Positions 44,666 to 53,931 are shown, numbered from the stretch's first letter. The stretch: 55,800 nt of DNA from an uncultured Clostridium sp. (GCA_948469655.1 CAOKMF010000011.1:1-55800), one strand, 5' to 3'. Numbers and translations are program-made. Notes: a model not told the origin generated them from the sequence alone.

Positions 44666-45016
44666 ATGGTAATAAAAAGAGGAGATATGTTTTATGCAGA
44701 TTTAAGTCCAGTAGTAGGTTCAGAACAAGGCGGAGTAAGACCAGTACTCATAATACAAAATGATACAGGTAATAAGTATAGTCCAACTGTTATTGCAGCT
44801 GCAATAACGTCTCAAACTGGAAAGACGAAGCTTCCAACTCATATAGAAATAGGTTCACAAAATAATGGATTGAAATCAGATTCGGTAGTGCTTGCTGAAC
44901 AGATTAGAACTATAGATAAAAGTAGGTTAAAAGAGAGAATAGGACATATTGATGATAATAATATAATAAATAAAATAAATAGTGCTTTAGGTGTAAGCTT
45001 TGGACTAGAGGAATAA
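44666..45016 (+). CDS. mazF: MazF/PemK-family endoribonuclease toxin (NdoA type)
   Basis: A 116-residue mRNA interferase: [20 protein letters not shown] at the N-terminus, [20 protein letters not shown], and [18 protein letters not shown] with the conserved Thr/Ser of the active site. It is close to Bacillus NdoA, which cuts UACAU. The usual cognate MazE-like antitoxin ahead of the gene is not visible; the preceding gene is a LolA-like protein. Own ribosome binding site (TAGGAGTGG). Confidence 0.93.
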   Translation: MVIKRGDMFYADLSPVVGSEQGGVRPVLIIQNDTGNKYSPTVIAAAITSQTGKTKLPTHIEIGSQNNGLKSDSVVLAEQIRTIDKSRLKERIGHIDDNNIINKINSALGVSFGLEE

Positions 45017-45050
45017 AAAAATGGAAGCTATAAAATGCTTCCATTTTTTT
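45015..45050. terminator. Bidirectional terminator between mazF and HD-GYP gene
   Basis: AAAAAAATGGAAGC and GCTTCCATTTTTTT arms between convergent genes. Confidence 0.9.
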
Positions 45051-45993
45051 ATGCTTTTAATGTTTTAATAATTTCAATTTCTTTTTTTAGTCTTCTTATT
45101 AAGTCTTCTTTTAATTCCAAAGCATGTTCATATTCTGATAATACTTGTTTGTAATTCTCATAATTTTCGCCTTGTTCAAAAAGTAGTTTCATATAGTAAT
45201 TGTAATATTCTTTGTCCTTTTCTTTTTTCGCATTTTTAAATTTTTCGTCAAGCTTTATAACTTTATTTAATCTTTTGATTTGTTCTTTTAGGTAATTCAT
45301 ATATTCCATTGTACAAGATATTTCATATTCTGTATCATCTATTACAACTTTAAACAAAACTTTTAAAACCTTGTTATTTATTTTTCCGACTTTAGAATAA
45401 GAATTAAGTAAATCTAATGCAACTGTTTGACGAGTAGGCTGAGAATCCTTGATTAGAAGCTTTAGTGTTTCTGAAATGTCTACGTGGGTTGTATAGTGCC
45501 TTTTAGTTACAATAGCATCGAAGACATCAGCAATATGAATTATTTGTGCAAAATATGGAATATCCTTTTTTGTAATGCCATTTGGGTATCCGAGATCCGT
45601 CTAAACATTCATGGTGATAAAGTGCGCCGGTCAGCATAAGGACGAAGTTTCAAATCTTTCATACAAATATTATAACCGAATGGTTGTATGAGTTTTCATT
45701 ATATCAAATTCCTCTTCTGTAAGGCTAGTTGGTTTTGATAATATTTCAGGAGGAATAAATAATTTTCCAATATCATGTAAATATGCAGAAATTGTAGCAT
45801 GAATTGTAAAGTTTTTATTTGCATGTAAATATTCGCACATTCTACAAGTTAAGTTCGCAACATTTTCGCTATGTTTTCTTGTAAATAAATCTAGATTTTG
45901 AAGCATACTAAGTTGATAACGCATAGTTTGGTCTAAGTTATATGATTTTAAAATAGTAGGACTATAAAACTCTATATCTTGCTTTAATAACAT
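45049..45993 (-). CDS. HD-GYP domain protein (cyclic-dinucleotide phosphodiesterase type), three CGG +1 sites on the minus strand
   Basis: The 313-residue protein starts at ATG 45993 with GGAGAAAATAT upstream. The HD motif is in SAYLHDIGKLFIPPEILSKP. Sense-strand CGGs whose C lies at plus-strand 45678 (THTTIGYNICMKD), 45629 (RPYADGALYHHECLDG) and 45592 (LDGSGYPNGITKKD) must be skipped; this restores the diagnostic HHE-x-x-DGSGYPNG motif. Another Gly four codons before the last, GAC-GGA at 45598, is normal. A C-terminal coiled-coil region (~215-313) follows the catalytic domain. It probably hydrolyses c-di-GMP or related molecules. The recoding therefore follows the gene, not the plus strand. 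Confidence 0.9.
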
Positions 45994-46103
45994 ATATTTT
46001 CTCCTTTGTTTTTCGTATATTAATGATAACATTAAATAAAAAAAAAATCAACAGAAAATATTGCTCTTCAAGGTAAATTATGTTAAAATAAAGTTTGTAA
46101 TAT

Positions 46104-46178
46104 TGGGGTATAGCCAAGCGGTAAGGCAGATGGCTCTGACCCATCGATGCGTAGGTTCGAATCCTACTACCCCAGCCA
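46104..46178 (+). tRNA. tRNA-Gln (anticodon CTG)
   Basis: 75-base cloverleaf: acceptor TGGGGTA/TACCCCA, D arm with AGCGGTAAGGCA, anticodon stem GATGG/CCATC enclosing CTCTGAC (anticodon CTG, reading CAG), T arm GTAGGTTCGAATCCTAC, discriminator G, encoded CCA. The U1-A72 pair and G73 are typical of tRNA-Gln. A CTG species is notable in so AT-rich a genome. Confidence 0.92.
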
Positions 46179-46184
46179 CTCAAA

Positions 46185-46212
46185 AGCAAATCATAGTGGT
46201 TTGCTTCTTTTT
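46185..46212 (+). terminator. Terminator after tRNA-Gln
   Basis: AGCAAA and TTTGCT arms followed by TCTTTTTT. Confidence 0.7.
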
Positions 46213-46356
46213 TGTGCAAAAAAGAAGCTATAACCACTAGATTGCTTTTAGGTCTCATTCTAAAAATTTTAGCTATTAGTAATAATTTAATTGTAATTGC
46301 ACAAGGTTTATGATATAAATAAAATATATAATTTACGCAATATATAGGAGAAAAAC

Positions 46357-46902
46357 ATGGATACTATAGAATTAATAAGAGAGATAGAAGAAAAAATTAG
46401 AAAAGCGGAAGAATACTTACCAGTATTAATTGAAACACTTCAAAAGCAAGAAGGAATTAAATTAACATATAGAATAAAAGATAAAGAGCGTATTTTAGAA
46501 AAAGTTATGTTATTTTCAAACTACTCAAATTTTCAAGGTATGGATGAAGGCCAAATATTAAATGAAATAAAAGATATTATTGGTTTAACAGTTGTTGTTG
46601 ATAATTTGGATGATTCATTTGAAGTAGCAGATAAAATTAAAAGTATGGTAGAAGAAGAAAGAGAATTAGTAAAATTAAAAAAGGGGATTGACCATATTAG
46701 TGATAATGGTGGACCTACCGGTTATAAAGGTTTACTATTACAATTTGATAGCGAAGAAGGTGTACCTTTTGAAGTTCAAGTTACTGATAAAGAAAATTTA
46801 ACAGTTCGTGAAGCTACTCATGAAGAATTTGAAAAAATAAAATATGGGAAAGTAAGAAATTTACTAGAGATACACGAAACAGAGGACAGAGATAAAGAAT
46901 AA
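46357..46902 (+). CDS. RelA/SpoT-fold nucleotidyltransferase-like protein
   Basis: The 181-residue protein has the order of motifs of small alarmone synthetase-like proteins: RIKDKERILEKV (substrate helix), a DIIGLTVVVDNLDDSFEVAD strand/helix, GGPTGYKGLLLQFDSEEGVP in place of the YxSxH region, and FEVQVTDKENLTVREATHEE for the Q-x-R/T...H strand. The canonical Y-x-S-x-H is altered to Y-K-G-L-L-L, so pyrophosphokinase activity is uncertain. GGAG ribosome binding site. Monocistronic. It contains ACC-GGT (phase 3), which is read normally. Confidence 0.6.
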   Translation: MDTIELIREIEEKIRKAEEYLPVLIETLQKQEGIKLTYRIKDKERILEKVMLFSNYSNFQGMDEGQILNEIKDIIGLTVVVDNLDDSFEVADKIKSMVEEERELVKLKKGIDHISDNGGPTGYKGLLLQFDSEEGVPFEVQVTDKENLTVREATHEEFEKIKYGKVRNLLEIHETEDRDKE

Positions 46903-46976
46903 ATATATCCGTTTTAATTGACATAAATCTAAAAATATAATATACTATAAATAACTTCTAAATTTGGAGGAATTCT

Positions 46977-47168
46977 ATGCTAAAGGGTATAATTGAATTT
47001 GCATACCTTTTAGGAGTAGACTCATTTTGGTTATTCCTGATATTATCACTTCTTTTATTATTAGGAATAGTAAAATGCCTATATCCATGGCAACCAAGGT
47101 GGAAATCTAAAGAAACAAAAGACAAAGCAGGTAATAATATTACAATGTATTACCGAATAAAAGAATAG
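46977..47168 (+). CDS. Small single-pass membrane protein (63 aa)
   Basis: MLKGIIEFAYLLGVDSFWLF leads into a long TM helix (~17-36) and a basic/aromatic tail (YPWQPRWKSKETKDKAG). TGGAGG before the ATG. Function unknown; its own terminator follows. Confidence 0.6.
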   Translation: MLKGIIEFAYLLGVDSFWLFLILSLLLLLGIVKCLYPWQPRWKSKETKDKAGNNITMYYRIKE

Positions 47169-47173
47169 AGAAA

Positions 47174-47201
47174 AAGAGACTGCCTTAGGGTAGTCTCTTT
47201 C
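47174..47201 (+). terminator. Terminator after small membrane protein
   Basis: AAAGAGACT and AGTCTCTTT arms. Confidence 0.75.
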
Positions 47202-47325
47202 GAATAAAATAAATTTACAAACATTAAATATTATGATATATTAACAATATAAACTCATAAAGTTTCCATTTTTTCCTACTTTTTACACATATTAACTTAA
47301 GTAATATTAAATTATTTAAGGAGAT

Positions 47326-47988
47326 ATGAAAATGGATTATAGTTATAATTTTGAGGGAAATATTCCATATTCCATGTTTAATCAAACTACTAGCAATGTA
47401 TTAAACTGGATTTAAGAAAATAGAGAAAAAGAAGAATGGGCTAAAGACCCTAATGCATATGAGATGGCAAATCTATTTTTATTTGGAGCAAAATACGCTT
47501 CTGAAGGTAAAGAAGTAGATATGGATAGCCTTACAAAAATGTGGGATATACGTTCACAAGATTTTGAAAGATGCAATATTTCAGAAAATAATTTTGTATA
47601 TAGAATATGTGAAGATGCATACCATTTTGCAGAGTCAGGTAAAGCAATGGTAAATGATGAAAATTCACATCATGCTTTGAGAAAAATGGCAGGTTTGGGA
47701 CTATATTTAAAACAAATGCAAAGAGATAATGGAGAAATATCTTATAATAATCCACAAGAATTGTTATATTTATTAGAATGCTCAAGTTCTTTAGAAACAT
47801 TTCATCCAGAATTATTTAAGGAATATGCATTTGAAGAAAACATAAATGCTTTATGCAGATTGCAATTAGAAAATGAATTATCTGATGAAATTGCAAATCA
47901 AATAACAACTTTTAAAGAAAGAATATTTAATGGAATAAATAGAGAGGCACAAGATACACAAGAAATAGATTATGAAGAAGAAAAATAA
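47326..47988 (+). pseudogene. Hypothetical gene interrupted by an in-frame TAA
   Basis: ATG 47326 with AAGGAGAT upstream starts MKMDYSYNFEGNIPYSMFNQ and runs to NVLNWI, then TAA at 47413-47415, then ENREKEEWAKDPNAYEMANL in the same frame to 47988. The downstream part (174 residues from ATG 47464, which has no ribosome binding site) is helical, with CEDAYHFAESGKAM. One base change (AAA to TAA) would explain it. This differs from the CGG sites: no frame change is involved. It could be a real nonsense mutation or a short upstream ORF. Family unknown. Confidence 0.55.
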
Positions 47989-48004
47989 GAAGGAATAAAT
48001 AATC

Positions 48005-48592
48005 ATGAAAGAGATGGAGTTAAAAGATATAGGAATAGATGAATTTAAATGCCAAATATATCCTTATTATTTAGAAATATTTCCAAAAGATGAAAGAAAA
48101 TCATTAGGACTACTTAAATCTTTGTTTAATAGTGGATATACAAAATTTATAGAAATTTTATATAAAAATGAAATAGTAGGATTTATGATTATTAATAAAA
48201 TGAAAGGCAAAGGATATGTTTGGCTAGATTATTTTGCAATTTTGCCACAATATAGAAATAATAAATTAGGAACTAAAGCATTAGAAATGTTATTAAAGCA
48301 AGAAGATAGTGGAGTTTTTATAGAAATTGAAAAAATTGGATTAGGTAAAAATGTAGAAGAAAATTTATTACGAGAAAAGAGAAAAAATTTTTATGAGAAA
48401 ATTGGATTTAAAAAATTAAGTGTGGATTTTCTTTTATTTGATGTAATATATACGCCGTATATATTTTTGGATTCTAAAGAGAATGAAGATATAGTTATTA
48501 ATAATATATTTAATGTTTATGAAACAGTATTAGGAAAAGAAAAAATAAAGCAAAATTGCGAAGTAATAAAAGAAGATAAAGGTATAGATTAG
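48005..48592 (+). CDS. GNAT-family N-acetyltransferase
   Basis: The 195-residue protein has the acetyl-CoA motif A region WLDYFAILPQYRNNKLGTKALE (Q/R-x-x-G/N-x-G/A pattern) and NFYEKIGFKKL (motif B). AAGGAATAAATA precedes the ATG, 16 bases after the previous gene. Substrate unknown. Probably co-transcribed with the next GNAT gene. Confidence 0.85.
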   Translation: MKEMELKDIGIDEFKCQIYPYYLEIFPKDERKSLGLLKSLFNSGYTKFIEILYKNEIVGFMIINKMKGKGYVWLDYFAILPQYRNNKLGTKALEMLLKQEDSGVFIEIEKIGLGKNVEENLLREKRKNFYEKIGFKKLSVDFLLFDVIYTPYIFLDSKENEDIVINNIFNVYETVLGKEKIKQNCEVIKEDKGID

Positions 48593-48606
48593 TAGAAGGA
48601 GTAAGT

Positions 48607-49086
48607 ATGGAAGAAATTAAAATAAAGAAAATAACTGAAATAGACGAAAATAACCTTAATAAAATGACAGAATGGATGTATGAATGGTGGGGAAAAAGCG
48701 AAAAGCATTCATTTGAAGAAGTAAAAAACTTTGTTACATATAGCCTGCAAGAAACTAGGCTACCACAAACTTATGGTGCATTTATAAATAATGAGATTGT
48801 TGGAATGTATCAATTTTCATATGAAGATTTATTTGTTAGACCTGATATATATCCATGGCTTGCTAATGTGTATGTAGATAAAAAATATAGAGGTAGTGGG
48901 ATTTGCAGAAAATTAATGGAAAGTGTAGAAGAAAATGCACGAAAAAGTATAAAAACTAATGAGTTATACTTATATACGAAACATATAAATTTATATGAAA
49001 AATTTGGATTTAAGTATATTTGCGATATTGATACTTATAGCAAAGAACAAAAAATACAAAGGTTATATAAATTAGAGTTGGATTAA
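48607..49086 (+). CDS. GNAT-family N-acetyltransferase
   Basis: A 159-residue GNAT: WLANVYVDKKYRGSGICRKL (motif A with R-G-S-G-I) and HINLYEKFGFKYICDIDTY (motif B). The N-terminal TEWMYEWWGKSEKHS matches a common clostridial subgroup. GAAGGAG ribosome binding site. Substrate unknown. Confidence 0.88.
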   Translation: MEEIKIKKITEIDENNLNKMTEWMYEWWGKSEKHSFEEVKNFVTYSLQETRLPQTYGAFINNEIVGMYQFSYEDLFVRPDIYPWLANVYVDKKYRGSGICRKLMESVEENARKSIKTNELYLYTKHINLYEKFGFKYICDIDTYSKEQKIQRLYKLELD

Positions 49087-49165
49087 ATAAAATTCAAAAA
49101 AATTTATTTAAAATTATATGTACAAATAAAAAATTATATGATATACTAACAAAAGTATAAGATAT

Positions 49166-49198
49166 TTAAGGACAAACTATTTATCTAATAGTCCTTAA
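49166..49198 (+). terminator. Hairpin after GNAT genes
   Basis: TTAAGGAC and GTCCTTAA arms with a 17-base loop; only a weak T-run follows. Confidence 0.5.
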
Positions 49199-49255
49199 TT
49201 TGTAGAATTTCAAAAGATAAAAAATATATAAAGAACAATGGAGAGGGGAATTTTT

Positions 49256-49748
49256 ATGAAAACATCAACAAAAATAATACTTTTGATTTTAATCCTATTA
49301 ATAATAGTAGCAGCTATTGGAGTACGGAGTTTTTATAATGGTAAATAAAGAAAAAACGCCAATTTCTGCAGAACAATTCAAAACTACTTTAGAAGGAAAA
49401 GAATTTAATGTAATTGATGCAAATAGCCAACTTTCTAGTATCTCTCAAATAAAACAAGCATATCTTGCAATAGAGAGTGGATATAACTATCAAATAGAAT
49501 TTTACGAACTTGCAGATGATTCTTCAGCAACTACTTTTTATAATAATAACAAAAACAATTTCGAAGCATCGAAAGGAAACGCATCAGCAAACACAGATGT
49601 AACAGGAAAGAATTATTCAAAATATACATTATCATCAAATGGTAAGTATATGGTAGTTTCTAGAATAGCAAATACAGTTATATATTTATCAGTAAAAGAT
49701 GAATATAGTAATACAGTAAAAGATATTTTAAAAGAAATCGGTTACTAG
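49256..49748 (+). CDS. Membrane-anchored hypothetical protein, one CGG +1 site
   Basis: 163 residues once CGG 49325 is read +1. MKTSTKIILLILILLIIVAA is an N-terminal TM anchor that continues through AIGVGVFIMVNKEKTP; the skip restores Gly inside the TM segment. The extracellular part (ISAEQFKTTLEGKEFNVIDA, IKQAYLAIESGYNYQIEFYE) is a small alpha/beta domain seen in clostridial DUF-type secreted proteins. AGAGGGGAA precedes the ATG. Literally the first frame ends after 31 codons. A terminator follows. Confidence 0.78.
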
Positions 49749-49763
49749 AGTAAAAATAAATTC

Positions 49764-49800
49764 AAAAAAGAGAGTAGAAATAGCTTCTACTTTCTTTTTT
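49764..49800 (+). terminator. Terminator after gene 49256
   Basis: AGTAGAA and TTCTACT arms inside A-rich and T-rich runs. Confidence 0.8.
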
Positions 49801-49870
49801 GCATATAGACTTTTTAAGCATTATTTGATATAATACATTTGCAAATTTAGCATGTAAAAACGGAGGAACA

Positions 49871-50464
49871 ATGAATAAAGAAAAAATCAAAGGTATAATA
49901 GAAGCAATACTTTTTGCAAGTGGAAAACCTATAAGTCCTAGTGAACTTGAATTAGCTTTAGAAATAGAGACAAAAGAAATAATAGATATAATAAATGAAA
50001 TGCAAGAAGAATATAAAAAAGGGTCTAGAGGAATAGAGATTATAAAGGTAAATAATAGTTATACTTTAGCAAGTAAAAAGGAATATCATGAGTATATATA
50101 TGAGATAATAGACAAAAGAATTAAGCCAAATTTATCAGGGGCAGCACTTGAAGTTCTTGCAATAATTGCATATAATCCAAAAATAACTAGAGCAGAAATA
50201 GACAACATAAGAGGAGTTGGGTCAGATGCAACTTTATATAGATTATTAGAACATAACTTAATAGAAGAAGCGGGAAAATTAGATTTGCCAGGAAGACCAA
50301 TATCGTATAGAGTAACAGAAGAGTTCTTAAAAAAATTTGGTTTAAATACTTTAGAAGATCTTCCTGAACTTCCAAAGTTTAAAATGAACGAAAATAGGCA
50401 AATAGTAATAGATGATATACTAGAAGAAAGGGAAAAGGAAGAAGGAGAAAAAATTGATAAATGA
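49871..50464 (+). CDS. scpB: Segregation and condensation protein B
   Basis: Winged-helix subunit of the SMC-ScpAB condensin. The 197 residues include KGIIEAILFASGKPISPSEL, the second winged helix ALEVLAIIAYNPKITRAEID, NIRGVGSDATLYRLLEHNLI and GRPISYRVTEEFLKKFGL, all characteristic. The tail is acidic. CGGAGGAAC ribosome binding site. Overlaps the next gene by 11 bases. No in-frame CGG. Confidence 0.95.
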   Translation: MNKEKIKGIIEAILFASGKPISPSELELALEIETKEIIDIINEMQEEYKKGSRGIEIIKVNNSYTLASKKEYHEYIYEIIDKRIKPNLSGAALEVLAIIAYNPKITRAEIDNIRGVGSDATLYRLLEHNLIEEAGKLDLPGRPISYRVTEEFLKKFGLNTLEDLPELPKFKMNENRQIVIDDILEEREKEEGEKIDK

Positions 50465-51604
50465 TATAAAAGAAATTATGAGGCGAAGTGAAGATAGATT
50501 GTCAGACTTTGCATGCAAATCAGAAGAAGGAATAAAACTTAGAGAAGAAGAAAAAGAAGACATAAGGCCAATGTTTTTTAGAGATATAGATAAAATCATA
50601 CATTCTCAAAGTTATGCTAGATACATAGATAAAACCCAAGTGTATTCTTTTATAGCAAATGACCATATAACACACAGGGTTTTACATGTTCAGCTAGTAT
50701 CAAAAGTCGCAAGAACAATAGGAAGAGCATTAAGGCTAAATGAAGACTTGATTGAGGGGGTAGCATTAGCACATGATGTAGGACATACACCATTTGGACA
50801 TACTGGTGAAAAGTTTTTAAATGATATTGCACAAAAAGAAAAAATACGGATACTTTTGTCATAATGCACAAAGTGTAAGAACTTTAAAAGACATAGAAAA
50901 TCTAAATATAACTGTACAAACCTTAGACCGGAGTTTTAGCACATAATGGAGAAATACTTTTAAATAAATATGAACCAAATAAAGAAAAAAGTACAGAAGA
51001 CTTCTTAAATGAAGTAAACAAAGTATTTACTGAAGAAAATTATAGTAAAAAAATCAGACCAATGACTCTAGAAGCAAGTGTAGTAAGATTATCAGACATT
51101 ATTGCATATATCGGCCGCGATATAGAAGATGCAATTATTGTAGGAACAATAAAGAGAGAAGATGTTCCTGCAAAGATTACAAAAACAATAGGAAATACAA
51201 ATGCACAAATTGTAAATAATTTAATCTTAGATGTAATAAAAAACAGTATAGATAAGCCATATCTAAAGTTTTCAGATGATGTTTTTGAAAGTCTAATAGA
51301 TTTAAAAGCATGGAATTATGAACATATATACAATTCAAAAGAAGCAAGGAAAAATTATGATATTTTAAAAAAATCATTTGGAGATTTATATGAAATTTAT
51401 TTAAGCAAGCTTGAGGGAAAAGATAAAAACGACAAAAGCCAAGAAAGTGACAGAAATTTACTTGATTTTGCAAAGGATAGAATAGACGAATATAAACAAA
51501 AAACAGATATAAAAAGAATAGTCATAGATTATATTGCAGGACAAACAGATAAATTCTTTTTGAAAGAGTGTGAGACTTACTTAAGTGGCTTTAAATTGGA
51601 ATAG
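50454..51604 (+). CDS. dGTP triphosphohydrolase-like HD protein, two CGG +1 sites
   Basis: HD-domain dNTPase: FFRDIDKIIHSQSYARYIDK, then THRVLHVQLVSKVARTIGRA, the HD motif ALAHDVGHTPFGHTGEKFLN. After +1 at CGG 50847 comes KIGYFCHNAQSVRTLKDIEN (the conserved G-x-F-x-HN-x-QS-x-R). CGG 50929 gives QTLDGVLAHNGEILLNKYE, and the frame then runs to 51604 through YIGRDIEDAI, where GGC-CGC is read normally. Full product is 382 residues. Start TTG 50454, inside scpB, with AAGGAGAAAAA upstream, so translation is probably coupled. Literally it would end at residue 136. Confidence 0.9.
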
Positions 51605-51675
51605 TTGCAAAATAAATATTATTATGCTAAAATAACAAGAAGCGATTATTATTCAAACTAAAAGGAGAAGTAGAA

Positions 51676-52009
51676 TTGGGAATAATAGTTATAATATACG
51701 TATTAGCCTTAATTATAGTAGCTTTAATAGTGTTTTCAATAATGCAAATAAAGGTAGCGGGGATGAATGTAAAAGATTTTGCCGAATTTATACAAGCTAA
51801 CCAAATACTAGATGATTTATATGAGGTAACAAAGAAATACGAAAGAATGGATCGGAAGAGAAAAATTAGTATTTTTAATGGAAGCAGAAAAAGTATTTTC
51901 AGCTTTTGACAAAGTGCCAAACATGCTTTGGGAAGATGAATATCAAAAATATACTAAGATTTTGGATATTTATAGAGATATAAAAATGCTTAGGTGGAAT
52001 GAAGAGTAA
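51676..52009 (+). CDS. Small membrane-anchored hypothetical protein, one CGG +1 site
   Basis: 110 residues. The N-terminal TM helix is MGIIVIIYVLALIIVALIVF. A cytoplasmic helical part follows (KDFAEFIQANQILDDLYEVT). CGG 51853 read +1 gives YERMDGREKLVFLMEAEKVF and continues to TAA 52007-52009 (LRWNEE). Start TTG 51676 follows AAAGGAGAAG. Function unknown; it lies between the dNTPase and glmU. Confidence 0.75.
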
Positions 52010-52072
52010 ACAAAAATAATTGATTTACATATAATGTTACTAAAGGCAAAAGTTAGAATGGAGGCAAAATAG

Positions 52073-53332
52073 ATGGAAGACATTATTGCAGTGGTGCTCG
52101 CTGCCGGTAAAGGCACGAGAATGAAAACAAACAAAGCTAAAGTAGTACATAAAATATTTGGAAAAGAAATGATAAAAAGGGTCATCGAAACAGCATATAA
52201 AGCAGGAATAGACGATATAGTAACAGTAGCAGGGCATAAAAGAGAAGATGTGGAAGCTGTTTTAGGAGATAGTGTTACATATGTGTACCAAGACGAATTA
52301 TTAGGAACAGGTCATACTGTAATGCAAGCAATACCTTACTTAAAGGAAAAAAAAGGAAAGGTAATTATTCTTTATGGAGATGTGCCAATTGTTAGACCTG
52401 AAACTTTGCAAAAATTAATTGCAAAAAGTATAGAAGAAAAATCATATGGGACAGTACTTACAGCGCTAGTGGGAAATCCAAGAGGATATGGCAGAATAAT
52501 AAGAGATGATGTAGGTCATATAAAAGAAATAGTAGAAGAAAAGGATGCAAGCTGTGCTCAAAAGAAGATAACTGAAATAAATTCTGGAATATACTGTTTT
52601 GATATACAAGAATTAATACTTGCTCTTGAAAAATTAACACCAAACAATGCACAGGGAGAATATTATTTAACTGATGTAATAAAAATAATGAATGACAAGG
52701 GACTAAAAGTTAGTGGAATGATAGTAGAAGACAAGACAGAAATACTTGGTGTAAATGATAGAGCACAGCTTGAAATGTTAACAAGAATACTTAGAATTAG
52801 AATAAATGCTGAACATATGGAAAATGGAGTTACAATAGAAGATACAAATAACACGTATATCTATGATGATGTAAAAATAGGTGCAGACACAATTATTCAC
52901 CCAAATACTACAATAAAATCAGGAGTTGTAATTGGAGAAAACTGTGAAATTGGGCCAAATGCATATATAAGAGAAGGATGTGTGCTAGAAGATAATGTAA
53001 AAATTGGAAGTTTTGTTGAAATCAAAAAAGCAAAAATTGGAAAAGGAACTAAAGTACCGCATTTATCATATATGGGAGACTGTGAAATAGGAGAAGGAAC
53101 AAATATAGGCTGTGGTACAATTACTTGTAACTATGATGGCTTCAAAAAGAGCAAGACAATAATAGGTAACAATAGCTTTGTTGGTTCAAATGTAAACTTT
53201 ATAGCTCCAGTAAATGTAGGAGATAACACAATAATTGCAGCAGGTTCTACAATAACGGATGATGTGCCACAAGATGCGTTATCTATTGCAAGACAAAGAC
53301 AAATAAATAAAGAAGATTGGAATAAGAAATAA
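52073..53332 (+). CDS. glmU: Bifunctional UDP-GlcNAc pyrophosphorylase / GlcN-1-P acetyltransferase
   Basis: Makes UDP-GlcNAc for peptidoglycan. N-terminal uridyltransferase: VVLAAGKGTRMKTNKAKVVH, LLGTGHTVMQA, ILYGDVPIVRPETL, EINSGIYCF. C-terminal left-handed beta-helix with hexapeptide repeats: CEIGPNAYIREGCVLEDNVK, then SYMGDCEIGEGTNIGCGTIT, NYDGFKKSKTIIGNNSFVGS. 419 residues, slightly short at the C-terminus compared with the usual ~450. AATGGAGGC ribosome binding site. No in-frame CGG; ATA-ACG-GAT and GCC-GGT are out of phase. Confidence 0.96.
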   Translation: MEDIIAVVLAAGKGTRMKTNKAKVVHKIFGKEMIKRVIETAYKAGIDDIVTVAGHKREDVEAVLGDSVTYVYQDELLGTGHTVMQAIPYLKEKKGKVIILYGDVPIVRPETLQKLIAKSIEEKSYGTVLTALVGNPRGYGRIIRDDVGHIKEIVEEKDASCAQKKITEINSGIYCFDIQELILALEKLTPNNAQGEYYLTDVIKIMNDKGLKVSGMIVEDKTEILGVNDRAQLEMLTRILRIRINAEHMENGVTIEDTNNTYIYDDVKIGADTIIHPNTTIKSGVVIGENCEIGPNAYIREGCVLEDNVKIGSFVEIKKAKIGKGTKVPHLSYMGDCEIGEGTNIGCGTITCNYDGFKKSKTIIGNNSFVGSNVNFIAPVNVGDNTIIAAGSTITDDVPQDALSIARQRQINKEDWNKK

Positions 53333-53338
53333 TATCAG

Positions 53339-53383
53339 AAAAATCAGGTTATCTCTATTAATAATAGCGATAGCCTGATTTTT
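53339..53383. terminator. Bidirectional terminator after glmU
   Basis: AAAAATCAGGTTATC and GATAGCCTGATTTTT arms between convergent genes. Confidence 0.85.
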
Positions 53384-53386
53384 AAC

Positions 53387-53761
53387 CTACATTTCTTGTT
53401 CGCCAGGTATAAAGTAATCAACAACTCCATATATTAAAGCACCAATTATTGCAGCCATCCATGAAATAGAATATCCTGCAACGAAATATTGAGTTACATA
53501 TAGAGTTATAACAGCAAGTACAAAACCTACAAATCCTTTACCAAAAGGACTAGCGTGTAAACCTGTAAATTTTACTATTAAATAGTCCATAACAGTTAAA
53601 ACTATAGCAGCAATTGCAAGTGACCAAAAGTTATTTATAGAAAATCCGGGTGTAAAGAATGCTGTTATACCTAAAACTATAGCTGACACAACAAGTCTAC
53701 CAATAATTTGCCAAGCTGTATTTCCAGTATTTTGTCTAGAACTTGTTTGATTGTTTTCCAT
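53387..53761 (-). CDS. Holin-4-like / YvlD-type membrane protein
   Basis: The 124-residue protein has four predicted TM segments (IIGRLVVSAIVLGITAFF; FWSLAIAAIVLTVMDYLIV; FVGFVLAVITLYVTQYF; WMAAIIGALIYGVVDYFIP) in the arrangement of the phage holin 4-2 / YvlD family, usually of unknown function in Bacillota. GGAGGGTTTC upstream of the ATG on the minus strand. Not part of a phage here. CCC-GGA is read normally. Confidence 0.75.
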   Translation of the reverse strand: MENNQTSSRQNTGNTAWQIIGRLVVSAIVLGITAFFTPGFSINNFWSLAIAAIVLTVMDYLIVKFTGLHASPFGKGFVGFVLAVITLYVTQYFVAGYSISWMAAIIGALIYGVVDYFIPGEQEM

Positions 53762-53931
53762 TTTCTAGAAACCCTCCTTAAAATCTAATTTAAAATTAAG
53801 TGAAAGCAAAATCTTTCAAGAGTATTATTCTCAAAAAAATTTTTTTTATTCAAAATTATGAATATTTAATCTTCAAAAAAGCCAAAATACAATAGAGAAA
53901 AAAGCGAAAATTTAAAATAAGGAGTTAAAAA

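Noticed and set aside
53387..53761. Prophage, because of the holin-like protein
   Set aside because: No other phage gene is adjacent; this family is common as an ordinary chromosomal membrane protein.
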